A stretch of 64,000 nucleotides of DNA from an uncultured Bacteroidales bacterium (GCA_946999645.1 CAMQDS010000007.1:1-64000); one strand, 5' to 3'; positions 26,874 through 36,576 are shown, numbered from the stretch's first letter. The notes: generated by a model from the sequence alone, not told the origin. Numbers and translations: made by a program.

Positions 26874-28694
26874 TTAGAAGTTGTCGTAGTATTTTGCCTC
26901 CCTAGGACTTACTTTATTCATATTTTCGAGCAAATCTTCATTAGTACGATATTGATCCATAATTTGGAGCATAAAGTTCATTGCTTCAGTAGGATTCATA
27001 TCGGCCAACAGTTTGCGGAGTATCCATATTCTGCTGGCTTGATCCTGATTGTAAAGCAGGTCATCCCTACGTGTACTTGATAGAACTACATTAACTGCAG
27101 GGAATATCCTTTTGTTGGCTAGTGTCCTATCGAGTTGTAGTTCCATATTGCCTGTACCCTTGAACTCCTCAAATATGACATCATCCATTTTTGAGCCTGT
27201 TTCAGTGAGAGCTGTGGCAAGAATGGTAAGAGAACCACCTCCTTCGATATTTCTTGCTGCACCGAAAAATCTTTTAGGTTTTTGTAAGGCATTTGCATCA
27301 ACACCTCCAGTTAGCACTTTTCCTGAGGCTGGTTGTACTGTATTGTATGCACGTGCAAGTCTTGTTATTGAGTCCAACAAAATAACTACATCATGTCCGC
27401 ACTCAACCAGTCTGCGAGCTTTATCCAGAACCATATTTGCCACTTTAACGTGTCTTTCAGCAGGTTCATCAAATGTAGATGCAACAACTTCGGCTTTAAC
27501 GCTTCTGCTCATATCTGTTACCTCCTCTGGACGCTCATCAATTAAAAGTACTATTTCATATACTTCAGGATGATTGTCAGCGATTGCATTCGCTATAGAT
27601 TTAAGCAACATGGTTTTACCAGTCTTAGGCTGTGCAACTATAAGACCTCTCTGACCTTTTCCTATAGGTGTAAACATATCTACAATCCTGCATGAAAGGT
27701 CATATTGATGTCCTTTTCCGAGTAAGTTAAACTTTTCATCAGGAAAAAGCGGAGTAAGAAAATCAAAAGGTACCCTATCTCTTATAAATTCAGGAGTACG
27801 TCCATTTATAAACTTTATCTTTACAAGTGGAAAATATTTATCACCCTCTTTCGGTGGTTTAATTTCACCCGTGACGGTATCTCCTGTCTTTAAAGCATTT
27901 GCTTTAATTTGTCCTTGAGATACATATATATCATCAGGAGAGTTAAGATAGTTATAATCAGATGAACGTAAAAATCCATAACCGTCTGGCATTATTTCAA
28001 GCACTCCAGTAGCCTCTACTGTGCCTTCAAATTCTATCTTAACTGGCTGCTGTTGCTTTTTCTGTTGAGGTTGTTGTGGTTGCGGTTGTGGTTGCGGTTG
28101 TGGGCGGTTATTATTTCCTCCCTGCCATTTATCCTGACGACCAGAAAATCTGTTGTTCTTATTGTTGTCAGATTTTTGTTCCTTAATATTTGTATAATTT
28201 TGGGGAAGAACTTGTTGCTCTTTTTGAGGAATTACTACAGTTGTTTCACCTTTCGGTTTTTCTTCAACCGTATTTTGGAAATTTTGTTCATTCCTAACTT
28301 TTTTAGACTCTACCTTGTCATTAGTAGGCTTCGCTGTATTGAGTTGTTTTTGAACATTCTCCTCCTGCCTTATTTCTTCCTTGTGAGTAGTATCTTTTTC
28401 GGAAGTTTTGGCTTTTGCAGACTTCTTTTTAACAGTTGTCTTATTTGCAGGTTCTTTCTTCTTAGGCCCTACTGGGTTTTCTTTATTTTCCAGTTCCTCT
28501 GTTTTTTTAGGTCTACCCCTTTTCTTCTTTTCCTGCTGAGGTTGTTTTGACATAATGATGGCTTCCTGATCGAGAATAGAGTAGCCCAATGTCTCTTTGT
28601 CCATTTTTTTTGCTCCTTTAATCTCAAGTTCTTCAGCCAGATTTCTAAGTTGTTCTTCTGTCATAGAGTTCAACTCAAATAGACTGTGTGGCAT
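26874..28694 (-). CDS. rho: Transcription termination factor Rho with long disordered insert
   Basis: 606 aa. The Rho N-terminal helical domain (about 1-48) is split from the RNA-binding cold-shock domain (about 218-295) by roughly 165 residues of charged, Q/N/P-rich sequence ending in a PQ-repeat tract (198-206). The ATPase core has the Walker A PKTGKT and LLIDERPEEV. E. coli Rho is 419 aa and lacks this insert. Bacteroides Rho is known to carry an IDR that drives phase separation and gut fitness. The insert here is shorter and its PQ part is coded by a tandem DNA repeat. Confidence 0.95.
   Translation of the reverse strand: MPHSLFELNSMTEEQLRNLAEELEIKGAKKMDKETLGYSILDQEAIIMSKQPQQEKKKRGRPKKTEELENKENPVGPKKKEPANKTTVKKKSAKAKTSEKDTTHKEEIRQEENVQKQLNTAKPTNDKVESKKVRNEQNFQNTVEEKPKGETTVVIPQKEQQVLPQNYTNIKEQKSDNNKNNRFSGRQDKWQGGNNNRPQPQPQPQPQQPQQKKQQQPVKIEFEGTVEATGVLEIMPDGYGFLRSSDYNYLNSPDDIYVSQGQIKANALKTGDTVTGEIKPPKEGDKYFPLVKIKFINGRTPEFIRDRVPFDFLTPLFPDEKFNLLGKGHQYDLSCRIVDMFTPIGKGQRGLIVAQPKTGKTMLLKSIANAIADNHPEVYEIVLLIDERPEEVTDMSRSVKAEVVASTFDEPAERHVKVANMVLDKARRLVECGHDVVILLDSITRLARAYNTVQPASGKVLTGGVDANALQKPKRFFGAARNIEGGGSLTILATALTETGSKMDDVIFEEFKGTGNMELQLDRTLANKRIFPAVNVVLSSTRRDDLLYNQDQASRIWILRKLLADMNPTEAMNFMLQIMDQYRTNEDLLENMNKVSPREAKYYDNF
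28078..28101. repeat. Tandem 12-bp repeat coding the Rho PQ tract
   Basis: Two perfect copies of GGTTGCGGTTGT (28078-28089 and 28090-28101), with partial 6-bp copies on both sides. On the coding strand it encodes alternating Pro-Gln. Such a repeat can change length in 6- or 12-base steps without breaking the frame. Confidence 0.8.
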
Positions 28695-28780
28695 ATTATA
28701 ATTTTAACTTATTCACAATATATACTAACTATAGGAAATAACGGAAAGTAGAAAATTAGATTTCCGTACATAAGGTTGTG

Positions 28781-28788
28781 CAAATATA
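28781..28788 (-). promoter_or_regulatory. -7 box upstream of rho
   Basis: TATATTTG on the reverse strand, an exact -7 match, inside the 116-base gap between lptD and rho. No clear -33 TTTG. It predicts a leader of about 80 bases, long enough for autoregulation, which is known for rho in E. coli. Confidence 0.45.
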
Positions 28789-28810
28789 ATAAAAAAATAT
28801 AAAATAAGGA

Positions 28811-31591
28811 TTATTTATCCCAATAACTTGTACTTTTCTTGAATTTAAGTAAATCTGAAAGTGCTGCAGCATTTGCTGCTATTCTAAAACTCCATGACTG
28901 CCACGTCCCAGTAGGAACATAAGAAACAGATATATTGAAACAATGAAGGTCATAAGTAAAACTGAGTTGTGTAGTTGTGAGTTTCATTGCCATAATATCA
29001 AATCCCGATGAAAGGTTCATACTCATTTTAGGGGATAGTTTTACGTTTCCTGAAAATCCAAGGGTTTGTGTAAATCTATTGGATGTAATCAATTGTTCAT
29101 TAACATATTGATAAGATCTGCTATATGAAAAGGAATAATTGAAATTGACAGACCAAGGAACATTAGGATTTGTATAATAAAGCCAGCCTCCAGGAATATA
29201 ATCACCTGTAATAGGATGATAATATATTCTCTTATAATAATCTGCTGCATTTTCTTTTGAGTCCGTCTCTCCTTTTTGTCCTACAACTTTACTGCCGTCA
29301 TTTCCATTCATAGAGCCTTTCCCTGAAAGCGAGTAAGACATTGATGCACTTGCAGAATTTAAGCGTAAAGGGTTGCTCCATCCGTTTTGTATGAAATTGA
29401 ACTTATTAATCTTTCTTCCTTTTGCATCAATAGCATAAGGGTCAAAATTGGCACTTGCACTGATACCTACTTTTCCGAAGATCGAAGTAGACATACTGAC
29501 GGAGACATTACTCATCTTAAGTGAATCGGCCAAAAAATTATAACCTGTGCTGATATTAAGTTGATCTATAAGTTTAATTTTACTTATACCTTTACCTGTA
29601 GTATCCCGAAGGTCCCTAACTTTTGCCTCAAGATTGTTGCCTATTGAAATTCCCATTGTGGCAGAGCGTCCTTTTGAAGGTGCTGAATAGATCTGCCCAG
29701 CATAGATATTATAGTCGTAAGTTTGCTCTTTACCTTTTTTATCTGTATACTTAAAAGTCCTCCAACCATTTGCATAAGTTCCTAGTTCAGGACTTAAAGA
29801 AAGGGATAAAGAAGGTGAAATAACATGTCTTATAGCCTGTATTCTATGAGCCCTTCCAAAATTAAACATTCCATAAAGACGTGTACTCATTGACAGACTT
29901 CCCGAATATGTCTGTGTAATACCGAAATCGCTAAATTGTTTTCCTGTTTTTAGTACAACTCTTTCAGTATTTTCATCATATACCGCTTCTGATTTTTTAA
30001 AAAACCAATTTTGCCCATAACTAACACTTGGGGTAAAGTTAAAGTATTTTGCAATTGTGAAGTTTGGAAGTCCTATCTGGAAACTGTGATTCATACCATT
30101 TTGAAACTTATCACTAAATCCTGGTTTTCCAAATTCAGATGCTTTGAAATTAATCTTATTTTGTAGGGTAGTATTGTAACCTATAGAAAACTTTTCATAA
30201 AATTTTTCTTTTCCTACCCTGTTCTTTCTTTTGAAAGGATAGAAACGAGTTACAGAAAATGTAAGATTAGGCAAAGAAAAAGCATAAGAACTATCCCTCG
30301 AATTCTGATTATGTAGGGCATTAATTGAGAGATTAAATTTACCGTTCCAATTTTTTGAATAAGATATTGATGAGGATGCTTGGTTTTCAAGAGCTTCTGC
30401 TACAGAGGTTGAATTAAATCTGTTATTTGAAGGGCTGGAAAAGTTTACCGATGCACTGAACGATGTTCCAGGATGAGCCTTACTATCCTGACTATGAGAC
30501 CATTTGAGAGCGAAGTTCTTTGATTGAAAAAAATCAGTAGAACCCTTTTCTCCAGTCTGGTCCACAGAATAAGTAAGACCAAAGTTGCCATTAAACCTAT
30601 AATTTACCTTATATCTTGAATTTATATCAACACTCCACGAACCGAGTGTATATACATCTCCAGTTACGGAAAAATCAAAGTAATTTCCAAAAACAAAGTA
30701 CATTCCCATACCCCTCATATAAAAGCCTCGTGCATTCTCTTCACCATATGTAGGCATTAGCAATCCGGTAGCCCTGTTAGGTCTTTTAGGAATAAAACCG
30801 AATGGCAGTCCGATAGGGAGCGGAACATCTTCAACAACAAGTCCAGCAGGTCCGAATACCGTTTTTCTCGAGGGCTTGGTAATCACCTTAGCAGCCGATA
30901 ATGTCATATAATAATGTGGATGTTCGAGGTCGCATACAGTATATTTTCCGTCCGTAATATTAATTGACTTATCTGGCAACATCTTTATATTTTTCCCGTG
31001 TAAAAGTCCCTCCTCTTGTTGTGTCACCATTTCCGTAATCCTTGCTTTTTGGGAATTAAAATTGTATCTCAATTCCTTCATGGTATATGAAACACCGCCT
31101 TGAGTCATTGTAGGCATACCCTTGATTTCTCCAGTACTTGTATCCAAAGTTCCCCGCGCAAATACAGTCCCTGTCTTCATATCATATTCCATATAGTCTG
31201 CCGATAACTCCATATCACCATACTTGACTTTCACGTCACCATAGTAATACGCCTTTCTTTGACCATCTGAAAACACTTCCTTGATGGAATCCTTTGCTCC
31301 TGTAAATGCAGGATAGGTAAGTGAACTGTGCTTTTGCAGTGCTATTGAATCCAGTTTAAAAAGAGAGTCGGCTTTGTGAATGGAGTCTCGTTTAGCTTTT
31401 ATTGAATCAGAAATGACAACACTATCGGGATTGAAAATTACGGCTTGACTAAATTCCTTTCTCTGCCTCCTACGTCTACCTTTGTCCTGAGACAACCCAG
31501 CAAATGTACTGAGTATTAAGAGGACAAGGATAGTTATCGGGAGGATACTCCTTTTTAATATATATATGTTGTCAGCGTGAAATATCCGCAT
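28811..31591 (-). CDS. lptD: LPS-assembly outer-membrane protein LptD
   Basis: 926 aa. A hydrophobic signal (about 14-34) is followed by a basic stretch, an OstA/LptD N-terminal beta-taco domain (about 100-215, GDVKVKYGDMELSADYMEYDM) and a large beta-barrel with many alternating aromatic strands. It should insert LPS/LOS in the outer leaflet. The region PLPIGLPFGFIPKRPNRATG is the conserved first barrel segment of the Bacteroidota LptD group. It is 140 residues longer than E. coli LptD, which is common in this phylum. The partner LptE is not in the window. It starts 15 bases from the divergent amidase gene. Confidence 0.88.
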   Translation of the reverse strand: MRIFHADNIYILKRSILPITILVLLILSTFAGLSQDKGRRRRQRKEFSQAVIFNPDSVVISDSIKAKRDSIHKADSLFKLDSIALQKHSSLTYPAFTGAKDSIKEVFSDGQRKAYYYGDVKVKYGDMELSADYMEYDMKTGTVFARGTLDTSTGEIKGMPTMTQGGVSYTMKELRYNFNSQKARITEMVTQQEEGLLHGKNIKMLPDKSINITDGKYTVCDLEHPHYYMTLSAAKVITKPSRKTVFGPAGLVVEDVPLPIGLPFGFIPKRPNRATGLLMPTYGEENARGFYMRGMGMYFVFGNYFDFSVTGDVYTLGSWSVDINSRYKVNYRFNGNFGLTYSVDQTGEKGSTDFFQSKNFALKWSHSQDSKAHPGTSFSASVNFSSPSNNRFNSTSVAEALENQASSSISYSKNWNGKFNLSINALHNQNSRDSSYAFSLPNLTFSVTRFYPFKRKNRVGKEKFYEKFSIGYNTTLQNKINFKASEFGKPGFSDKFQNGMNHSFQIGLPNFTIAKYFNFTPSVSYGQNWFFKKSEAVYDENTERVVLKTGKQFSDFGITQTYSGSLSMSTRLYGMFNFGRAHRIQAIRHVISPSLSLSLSPELGTYANGWRTFKYTDKKGKEQTYDYNIYAGQIYSAPSKGRSATMGISIGNNLEAKVRDLRDTTGKGISKIKLIDQLNISTGYNFLADSLKMSNVSVSMSTSIFGKVGISASANFDPYAIDAKGRKINKFNFIQNGWSNPLRLNSASASMSYSLSGKGSMNGNDGSKVVGQKGETDSKENAADYYKRIYYHPITGDYIPGGWLYYTNPNVPWSVNFNYSFSYSRSYQYVNEQLITSNRFTQTLGFSGNVKLSPKMSMNLSSGFDIMAMKLTTTQLSFTYDLHCFNISVSYVPTGTWQSWSFRIAANAAALSDLLKFKKSTSYWDK

Positions 31592-31606
31592 CTAAATCCG
31601 TATTAA

Positions 31607-32806
31607 ATGCAAATTTTTAGTAGATTTGCAATGCAAAATGCAAATATAAAACCAATTTTGAAAAAATCACAACAACATATATTCTCATTACTCTTCTATG
31701 CTGTCTTTACTGCATCGTTTATTACATTAATTTATACTAGTGCCAATGCTAAGAGCAAAGATGCAGCTCTTGGATTAAAAACAGTATGTATAGATGCAGG
31801 GCATGGAGGTAAGGATCCTGGATGTATCAGTAGGGATGGCAGCAAAACAAGAGAAAAAAATATTACACTTGCTGTATCAAAATACTTGGCTGAATATATA
31901 AAATCTGGTTATCCGGATGTAAAAGTTGTAATGACAAGGTCTAACGATAATTTTATAGAGTTAGGTGAGAGAGCTGCAATTGCAAACAGAAAAGGTGCGG
32001 ATTTATTTATTTCTATACACGTAAACTCTATAGATCCACGTCATAATAGAAGATGGTCAGAAGTCAGAGGTTTCTCCATACACACATTGGGACAATCCAG
32101 AACCGGCTCGGATTTATTTTCATTCAATATGGAAGTCTGCAAACGTGAGAACTCCGTAATACTTTTGGAAGATGATTATTCTGCTAAATATCAAGGATTT
32201 AATCCATCAGAACCTGAATCCTATATATTTTTTAATCTCCTTCAGAATTCAAATCTTAGTCAAAGTTTAAAATTTGCTGAACACGTTAACACCATGTTTT
32301 CAACAACGGGACCTATTAAGATAAGCAGGGGACTATCTCAAGATCCATTTTATGTACTCTGGAAGACAACAATGCCTGCCGTCCTCATAGAAGTAGGATT
32401 TATAACAAACGCAGAAGATCTCTCCGTTATGAAAACAGAACAAGGGTGCAAAGCCATAGCAGCCTCTATATATAAAGCATTTATAAATTTTAAAAAGGAC
32501 TATGATGCGGCACTTAACATAAAAGCCTCATCTGATGATTATAAAAATAAAGCAAAGCAAGACGATGGCGGAGATATTCTATATGGAATACAAATAATGG
32601 CAGGTAGCAGAAAATTACCAGTATCTGACAAAATTTTCAAAGGCTATGAGCCAGAAATTATTTTTTCAAGAGGAGTATACAAATACATTATATGTTTATC
32701 TAAAAATCCTGAAGAAGTATCATCACTCTTTTTGAAAGTAAAAAAACAATTCAAAGGTTCATTTAAAGTATCTATCTCAAGTAACGAGGTTAAGCGTGTC
32801 ATATAG
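31607..32806 (+). CDS. N-acetylmuramoyl-L-alanine amidase (AmiC-like) with SPOR-like tail
   Basis: 399 aa. A membrane/signal segment (about 26-48) precedes an Amidase_3 domain (about 57-300) with zinc ligands in IDAGHGGKDPG (H66), E83, FISIHVNS, and the catalytic glutamate in VLIEVGF. The last 75 residues (YGIQIMAGSRKLP ... YKYIICLSKNPEEV) look like a SPOR-type septal peptidoglycan-binding domain. It would cleave the stem peptide from glycan during daughter-cell separation. The start could also be the ATG at 31631. No convincing promoter of its own was found in the 15-base gap to lptD. Confidence 0.88.
   Translation: MQIFSRFAMQNANIKPILKKSQQHIFSLLFYAVFTASFITLIYTSANAKSKDAALGLKTVCIDAGHGGKDPGCISRDGSKTREKNITLAVSKYLAEYIKSGYPDVKVVMTRSNDNFIELGERAAIANRKGADLFISIHVNSIDPRHNRRWSEVRGFSIHTLGQSRTGSDLFSFNMEVCKRENSVILLEDDYSAKYQGFNPSEPESYIFFNLLQNSNLSQSLKFAEHVNTMFSTTGPIKISRGLSQDPFYVLWKTTMPAVLIEVGFITNAEDLSVMKTEQGCKAIAASIYKAFINFKKDYDAALNIKASSDDYKNKAKQDDGGDILYGIQIMAGSRKLPVSDKIFKGYEPEIIFSRGVYKYIICLSKNPEEVSSLFLKVKKQFKGSFKVSISSNEVKRVI
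31641..31675 (-). promoter_or_regulatory. lptD promoter, inside the amidase coding region
   Basis: On the reverse strand TTGTTG (31675-31670), 21 bases, then TATATTTG (31648-31641), an exact -7. The predicted start near 31635 gives a leader of about 44 bases to the lptD ATG at 31591 and lies within the first codons of the divergent amidase gene. Confidence 0.55.
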
Positions 32807-33047
32807 AGCATATAAAGAGTTTTTTCTAATTTAGAACGATTATAAATTGTAATTTATTGATTATTGAGATAATTATAAAAAGATATATTTTAATTCATTT
32901 AAAATCAATACTTTATAAAAACATCGGTTTTAAAAATTTATAATCGATTAAAGTAAAATAAAATTAATAAACAACATCGGAAAAGATTTTTTATGCAATA
33001 TTTTTAGTTCATATTTGCAAAGCATTGAAGAATGTTAGCAATACGCA
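32807..33047. other. AT-rich region upstream of dnaA
   Basis: 241 bases, very AT-rich, with a 10-bp palindrome TAATCGATTA (32941-32950) and two copies of ACATCGG (32921-32927, 32974-32980). I find no match to the standard DnaA box TTATNCACA on either strand, so there is no direct support for an origin here. CATATTTG at 33010-33017 is one base off the -7 consensus and could start the dnaA transcript. Confidence 0.5.
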
Positions 33048-34469
33048 ATGGAACAAAACGAGCAACATATCAAAATATGGAACGACTGCCTGGGGATAAT
33101 TTCACAAATTATCGAGCCTAGGAAGTTTGATACGTGGTTTAAGCCATTGATACCTGTTGCTTTCAAAGATTCCACAATAACTGTGGAAGTTCCATCTGAT
33201 TTTTTTCGTGAATATCTTGAAGGTGCATATCTGGATGTCTTGAAAAAAACTCTTAAGAGAGTTATAGGGACAGAAGCCAAACTTGTCTATAAGATTAGAC
33301 CTGTTAAAGTGCAGCCTCCTATGGAATTTCCTGCTGTTGATAGTTCAGCTCCTCTAAATAAACCTGTAAGTGTAAATACTTATGCAGGCGATGGTAATCC
33401 GGGACCGTTTGTATTTCCTGGTGTAAAGAGGGTGAAAATTAATCCGAGATTAAACCCTATATATAACTTCAGTAATCTTATAGAAGGGGAATGTAATAAG
33501 ATGGGTATTACAGCTGGTAAAAGTATATCTGAAAACCCTGGAACTACTCCTTTCAATCCATTATTCCTTTTCGGTGGCCCAGGACTTGGGAAAACTCACG
33601 TCGCGCAGGCTATAGGACTTGCAGTAAAAGAAAAATTTCCTGACCCAGTCGTGTTATATGTTACTGGCAATGAGTTTAAAACTCAATATATGGATGCGGT
33701 AAATGTAAGGAATAAACTTACCGATTTTCTTGCATTTTATATGAAAATAGATGTCCTTATAGTTGATGATATTCAGGATTTGCTCGGGCAAGGCTCACAA
33801 AATGCATTCTTCAATATCTTCGATTATTTACATAAGGGCGGTAAGCAATTAATATTTACTTCAGATAGAGCTCCTGTTGATTTGCAAAATTTTGAGGAAA
33901 GGCTTCTGTCAAGATTGAAATGGGGTTTGTCTGTAGAATTGCAAAAGCCTTCATACGATACAAGGCTTCAAATGCTTCGTTTAAGGGCTTTTAGAGAAGG
34001 AGTAAAGATAAATGAAGATGTGCTGGAATATCTTGCAGGTAGGATAAAATCCAATTTTAGGGAACTTGAGGGTGCATTGATTTCTCTCATCGCTCATGCT
34101 ACTCTTGCACATACAGAGATTACTTTACAACTTGCACAGAGTATTACAGATAATATTGTTGGGGAAGAAAAGAATGAACTGTCAATAGAGAATATACAGA
34201 AAGTGGTTTGTGAATATTTTAATGTTTCCAAAAACGCTTTGTTGTCAAAGTCGAGAAAACGTCAGATAGTTCAGGCTCGTCAGATTGCAATGTATCTTAT
34301 AAGAAATCTGATAAATTGTCCTCTCTCAACAATTGGTACAGAACTTGGAGGTAAAGATCACGCTACAGTGTTGCATGCATGTACCACTGTTTCTGACTTG
34401 ATGTCCACAGACAAGACATTCAAGCAGTATGTGGTAGATATAAAAAGAATGCTTGTACCTGTACAATAA
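33048..34469 (+). CDS. dnaA: Chromosomal replication initiator DnaA
   Basis: 473 aa with the four DnaA parts: N-terminal interaction domain (1-85), a proline-rich linker (about 90-140), the AAA+ core with Walker A GGPGLGKTH and Walker B LIVDDIQDL, and the C-terminal DnaA-box-binding helix-turn-helix with GGKDHATVLHAC. It opens oriC and loads the helicase. The usual dnaN-recF-gyr neighbours are absent; pepD follows after 15 bases, as is common in Bacteroidota. Confidence 0.97.
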   Translation: MEQNEQHIKIWNDCLGIISQIIEPRKFDTWFKPLIPVAFKDSTITVEVPSDFFREYLEGAYLDVLKKTLKRVIGTEAKLVYKIRPVKVQPPMEFPAVDSSAPLNKPVSVNTYAGDGNPGPFVFPGVKRVKINPRLNPIYNFSNLIEGECNKMGITAGKSISENPGTTPFNPLFLFGGPGLGKTHVAQAIGLAVKEKFPDPVVLYVTGNEFKTQYMDAVNVRNKLTDFLAFYMKIDVLIVDDIQDLLGQGSQNAFFNIFDYLHKGGKQLIFTSDRAPVDLQNFEERLLSRLKWGLSVELQKPSYDTRLQMLRLRAFREGVKINEDVLEYLAGRIKSNFRELEGALISLIAHATLAHTEITLQLAQSITDNIVGEEKNELSIENIQKVVCEYFNVSKNALLSKSRKRQIVQARQIAMYLIRNLINCPLSTIGTELGGKDHATVLHACTTVSDLMSTDKTFKQYVVDIKRMLVPVQ

Positions 34470-34484
34470 AAATACAGGCATAAA

Positions 34485-35918
34485 ATGAATTCGGAATCAG
34501 TATTAAAAATTTTTCACGAGATAACTAAGATACCTCGTGAGTCTGGTCATGAGGAGAAAATAACAGCTTTTCTTCAGTCTTTTGCGAAATCGCATAACTT
34601 AGAATGTAAAACAGATAAAACATCGAATGTATTAATCGCAAAGCCAGCTTCTAAGGGAAAGGAAAACGTCCCTGTTTTGGTCTTACAAAGTCATCAGGAT
34701 ATGGTTTGCGAAAAATTAGCAGGATGCACTCATGATTTTGCAAATGATCCTATTAAATATGTGATAGAAGACGGTTGGATGGTAGCAAAAGAAACTACTT
34801 TGGGTGCTGATGATGGTATCGGAATCGCTGCTTCCTTGGCATTATTGGAAAGTGACATTCCAATGGGGCGCATAGAATGTATATTCACCATTTCTGAGGA
34901 AACCGGTATGAATGGGGCTATGGATATGCAGCCTGGATTCTTCACTGGTAAAACTCTGATTAATTTGGATTCTGAGGACGAAGGACAACTTTTTGTAGGT
35001 TGTGCCGGAGGTTTGGATACCACTGCGACATTCAGATATTCAGGCGAAAAAGTTCCTGAAGGTAACAGTACTGTCGAACTTAGAATATTTAACTGTGCAG
35101 GTGGACATAGCGGAGATGACATTAACAAAGAAAGATGTAATGCTGTCAGGCAGATGGCAAGATTTCTATATAAAGAAATATGTAAAGAAGGAGTAAAGCT
35201 CATAACTTTGAATGGTGGCAATAAGTATAATGCTATTGCACGTGAGGCGGAGGCAGTTATATCTGTTCCTAAGTCCTATAAAGAAGAGTTGATTGCCCGT
35301 TTCAATGCCTTTGGTGATATTTTAAGAAATGAGTTTTCCGTATCTGATCCTGATATAAAAGTATCTGCCCAAGAAGTTGAATTTACTGGTAATGCTATTG
35401 AAAGTGAAGTTGCAAGAAAACTTATTGCTGTTTTAATTTCAGTTTCTCATGGGGTAGAAGCGATGAGCCAGGATATTCTAGGACTTGTTGAAACTTCAAC
35501 AAACCTTGCAGCAGTAAAAATGTTGTCACCTGGTGAAATATCCGTATGGACGAGTCAGAGAAGTTCAGTGGAATCAGCGAAAGATAAAATAGCCGATATG
35601 GTCCAAGCCGCATTCCAACTGGCAGGAGCAGAAGTTGAGAGAACTAATATATATCCAGGATGGAAACCGAATCTTAATTCAAAGATACTTGACGTTACAG
35701 TAAAGGCTTATAAAAAACTCTTTAATGTTGAGCCTGAAGTGAAGGCAATCCATGCAGGGCTTGAATGTGGACTCTTCCTTGAAAAATTCCCAGGCTTGGA
35801 TATGATATCTTTTGGTCCGACACTTAGAGGTGTACACACGCCAGGAGAAAAACTTGATTTGGCATCAAATGAAAAGTTTGTAAAACTTTTGGTGGAAGTG
35901 GTATCTAATTTCAGTTAA
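34485..35918 (+). CDS. pepD: Aminoacyl-histidine dipeptidase PepD (M20 family)
   Basis: 477 aa zinc metallopeptidase. The metal-binding HQDMVCEK motif and the LGADDGIG motif (H and D ligands) are followed by EETGMNGA with the general-base glutamate and its neighbour, and by GGHSGDDIN in the lid domain. Members hydrolyse Xaa-His dipeptides such as carnosine. It lies between dnaA and rpe with very short gaps, so it probably shares their transcript. Length is typical (485 aa in E. coli). Confidence 0.93.
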   Translation: MNSESVLKIFHEITKIPRESGHEEKITAFLQSFAKSHNLECKTDKTSNVLIAKPASKGKENVPVLVLQSHQDMVCEKLAGCTHDFANDPIKYVIEDGWMVAKETTLGADDGIGIAASLALLESDIPMGRIECIFTISEETGMNGAMDMQPGFFTGKTLINLDSEDEGQLFVGCAGGLDTTATFRYSGEKVPEGNSTVELRIFNCAGGHSGDDINKERCNAVRQMARFLYKEICKEGVKLITLNGGNKYNAIAREAEAVISVPKSYKEELIARFNAFGDILRNEFSVSDPDIKVSAQEVEFTGNAIESEVARKLIAVLISVSHGVEAMSQDILGLVETSTNLAAVKMLSPGEISVWTSQRSSVESAKDKIADMVQAAFQLAGAEVERTNIYPGWKPNLNSKILDVTVKAYKKLFNVEPEVKAIHAGLECGLFLEKFPGLDMISFGPTLRGVHTPGEKLDLASNEKFVKLLVEVVSNFS

Positions 35919-35919
35919 T

Positions 35920-36576
35920 ATGAAAAGGCTTGTAGCTCCCTCAATGCTTTCAGCAGATTTCCTACATCTTGAAGATGACGTGAATTTTGTTAATAAAAAT
36001 GCTGACATATTCCATTTGGATATTATGGACGGTGTTTTTGTACCAAATATTTCGTATGGATTTCCTGTAGTAGAAGCCATTGCAAAAAAAGCAACCAAGC
36101 CTCTTGATATTCATTTGATGATAGTAGAACCTCAGAGGTACATTGAAAGATTTGTCAAAGTTGCACCTTCAATGATAAGTTTCCATCTTGAGGCTGCACG
36201 TGATTGTTCCTACGATCCTGTTAAAATTTTGAGTACAGTGCAAAAATTTGGAGTACATGCGGGCATTGCAATAGATCCTGATGTTCCAGTAGAAGACTTA
36301 TTTCCATATTTGTCAAAAGCTGATTTTGTCTTGATAATGTCTGTATTTGCCGGATTTGGAGGACAGAAATTTAAAGAAGAGACATATGAACGTGTGTCTA
36401 AGGTCAAAGCAGAAATACTGAGGCAGGGTGTGGATTGCAAGATTGAAGTCGATGGGGGAGTATCTCCTGCAAATGCAGATAAATTGGGCAAATGTGGGGC
36501 TGATATATTAGTGGCAGGCAGTTCAGTTTTCAATGCTGTAGACAGAGAAAAATCCATTGAACTTATTAGAGGATAA
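35920..36576 (+). CDS. rpe: Ribulose-phosphate 3-epimerase
   Basis: 218 aa TIM barrel that interconverts ribulose-5-phosphate and xylulose-5-phosphate in the pentose-phosphate pathway. Signatures are PSMLSADFLHL, LDIMDGVFVPN (catalytic Asp), DIHLMI (metal His), and the C-terminal VDGGVSPANA with a second catalytic Asp. It starts one base after the pepD stop. Its own stop codon lies inside a 10-bp terminator-like stem. Confidence 0.95.
   Translation: MKRLVAPSMLSADFLHLEDDVNFVNKNADIFHLDIMDGVFVPNISYGFPVVEAIAKKATKPLDIHLMIVEPQRYIERFVKVAPSMISFHLEAARDCSYDPVKILSTVQKFGVHAGIAIDPDVPVEDLFPYLSKADFVLIMSVFAGFGGQKFKEETYERVSKVKAEILRQGVDCKIEVDGGVSPANADKLGKCGADILVAGSSVFNAVDREKSIELIRG

Noticed and set aside
28053..28550. 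165-codon open frame antisense to rho, rich in Leu and Phe
   Set aside because: It is the complement of the Rho low-complexity Q/K/E-rich insert; the composition follows from that and there is no promoter or homology signal.
31621..31628. Forward-strand TAGATTTG as the amidase promoter
   Set aside because: It matches the -7 consensus but lies inside the coding region and has no -33 element; probably chance in AT-rich DNA.
32807..33047. Replication origin upstream of dnaA
   Set aside because: No DnaA boxes were found by eye and dnaN is not adjacent; AT-richness alone is not enough.
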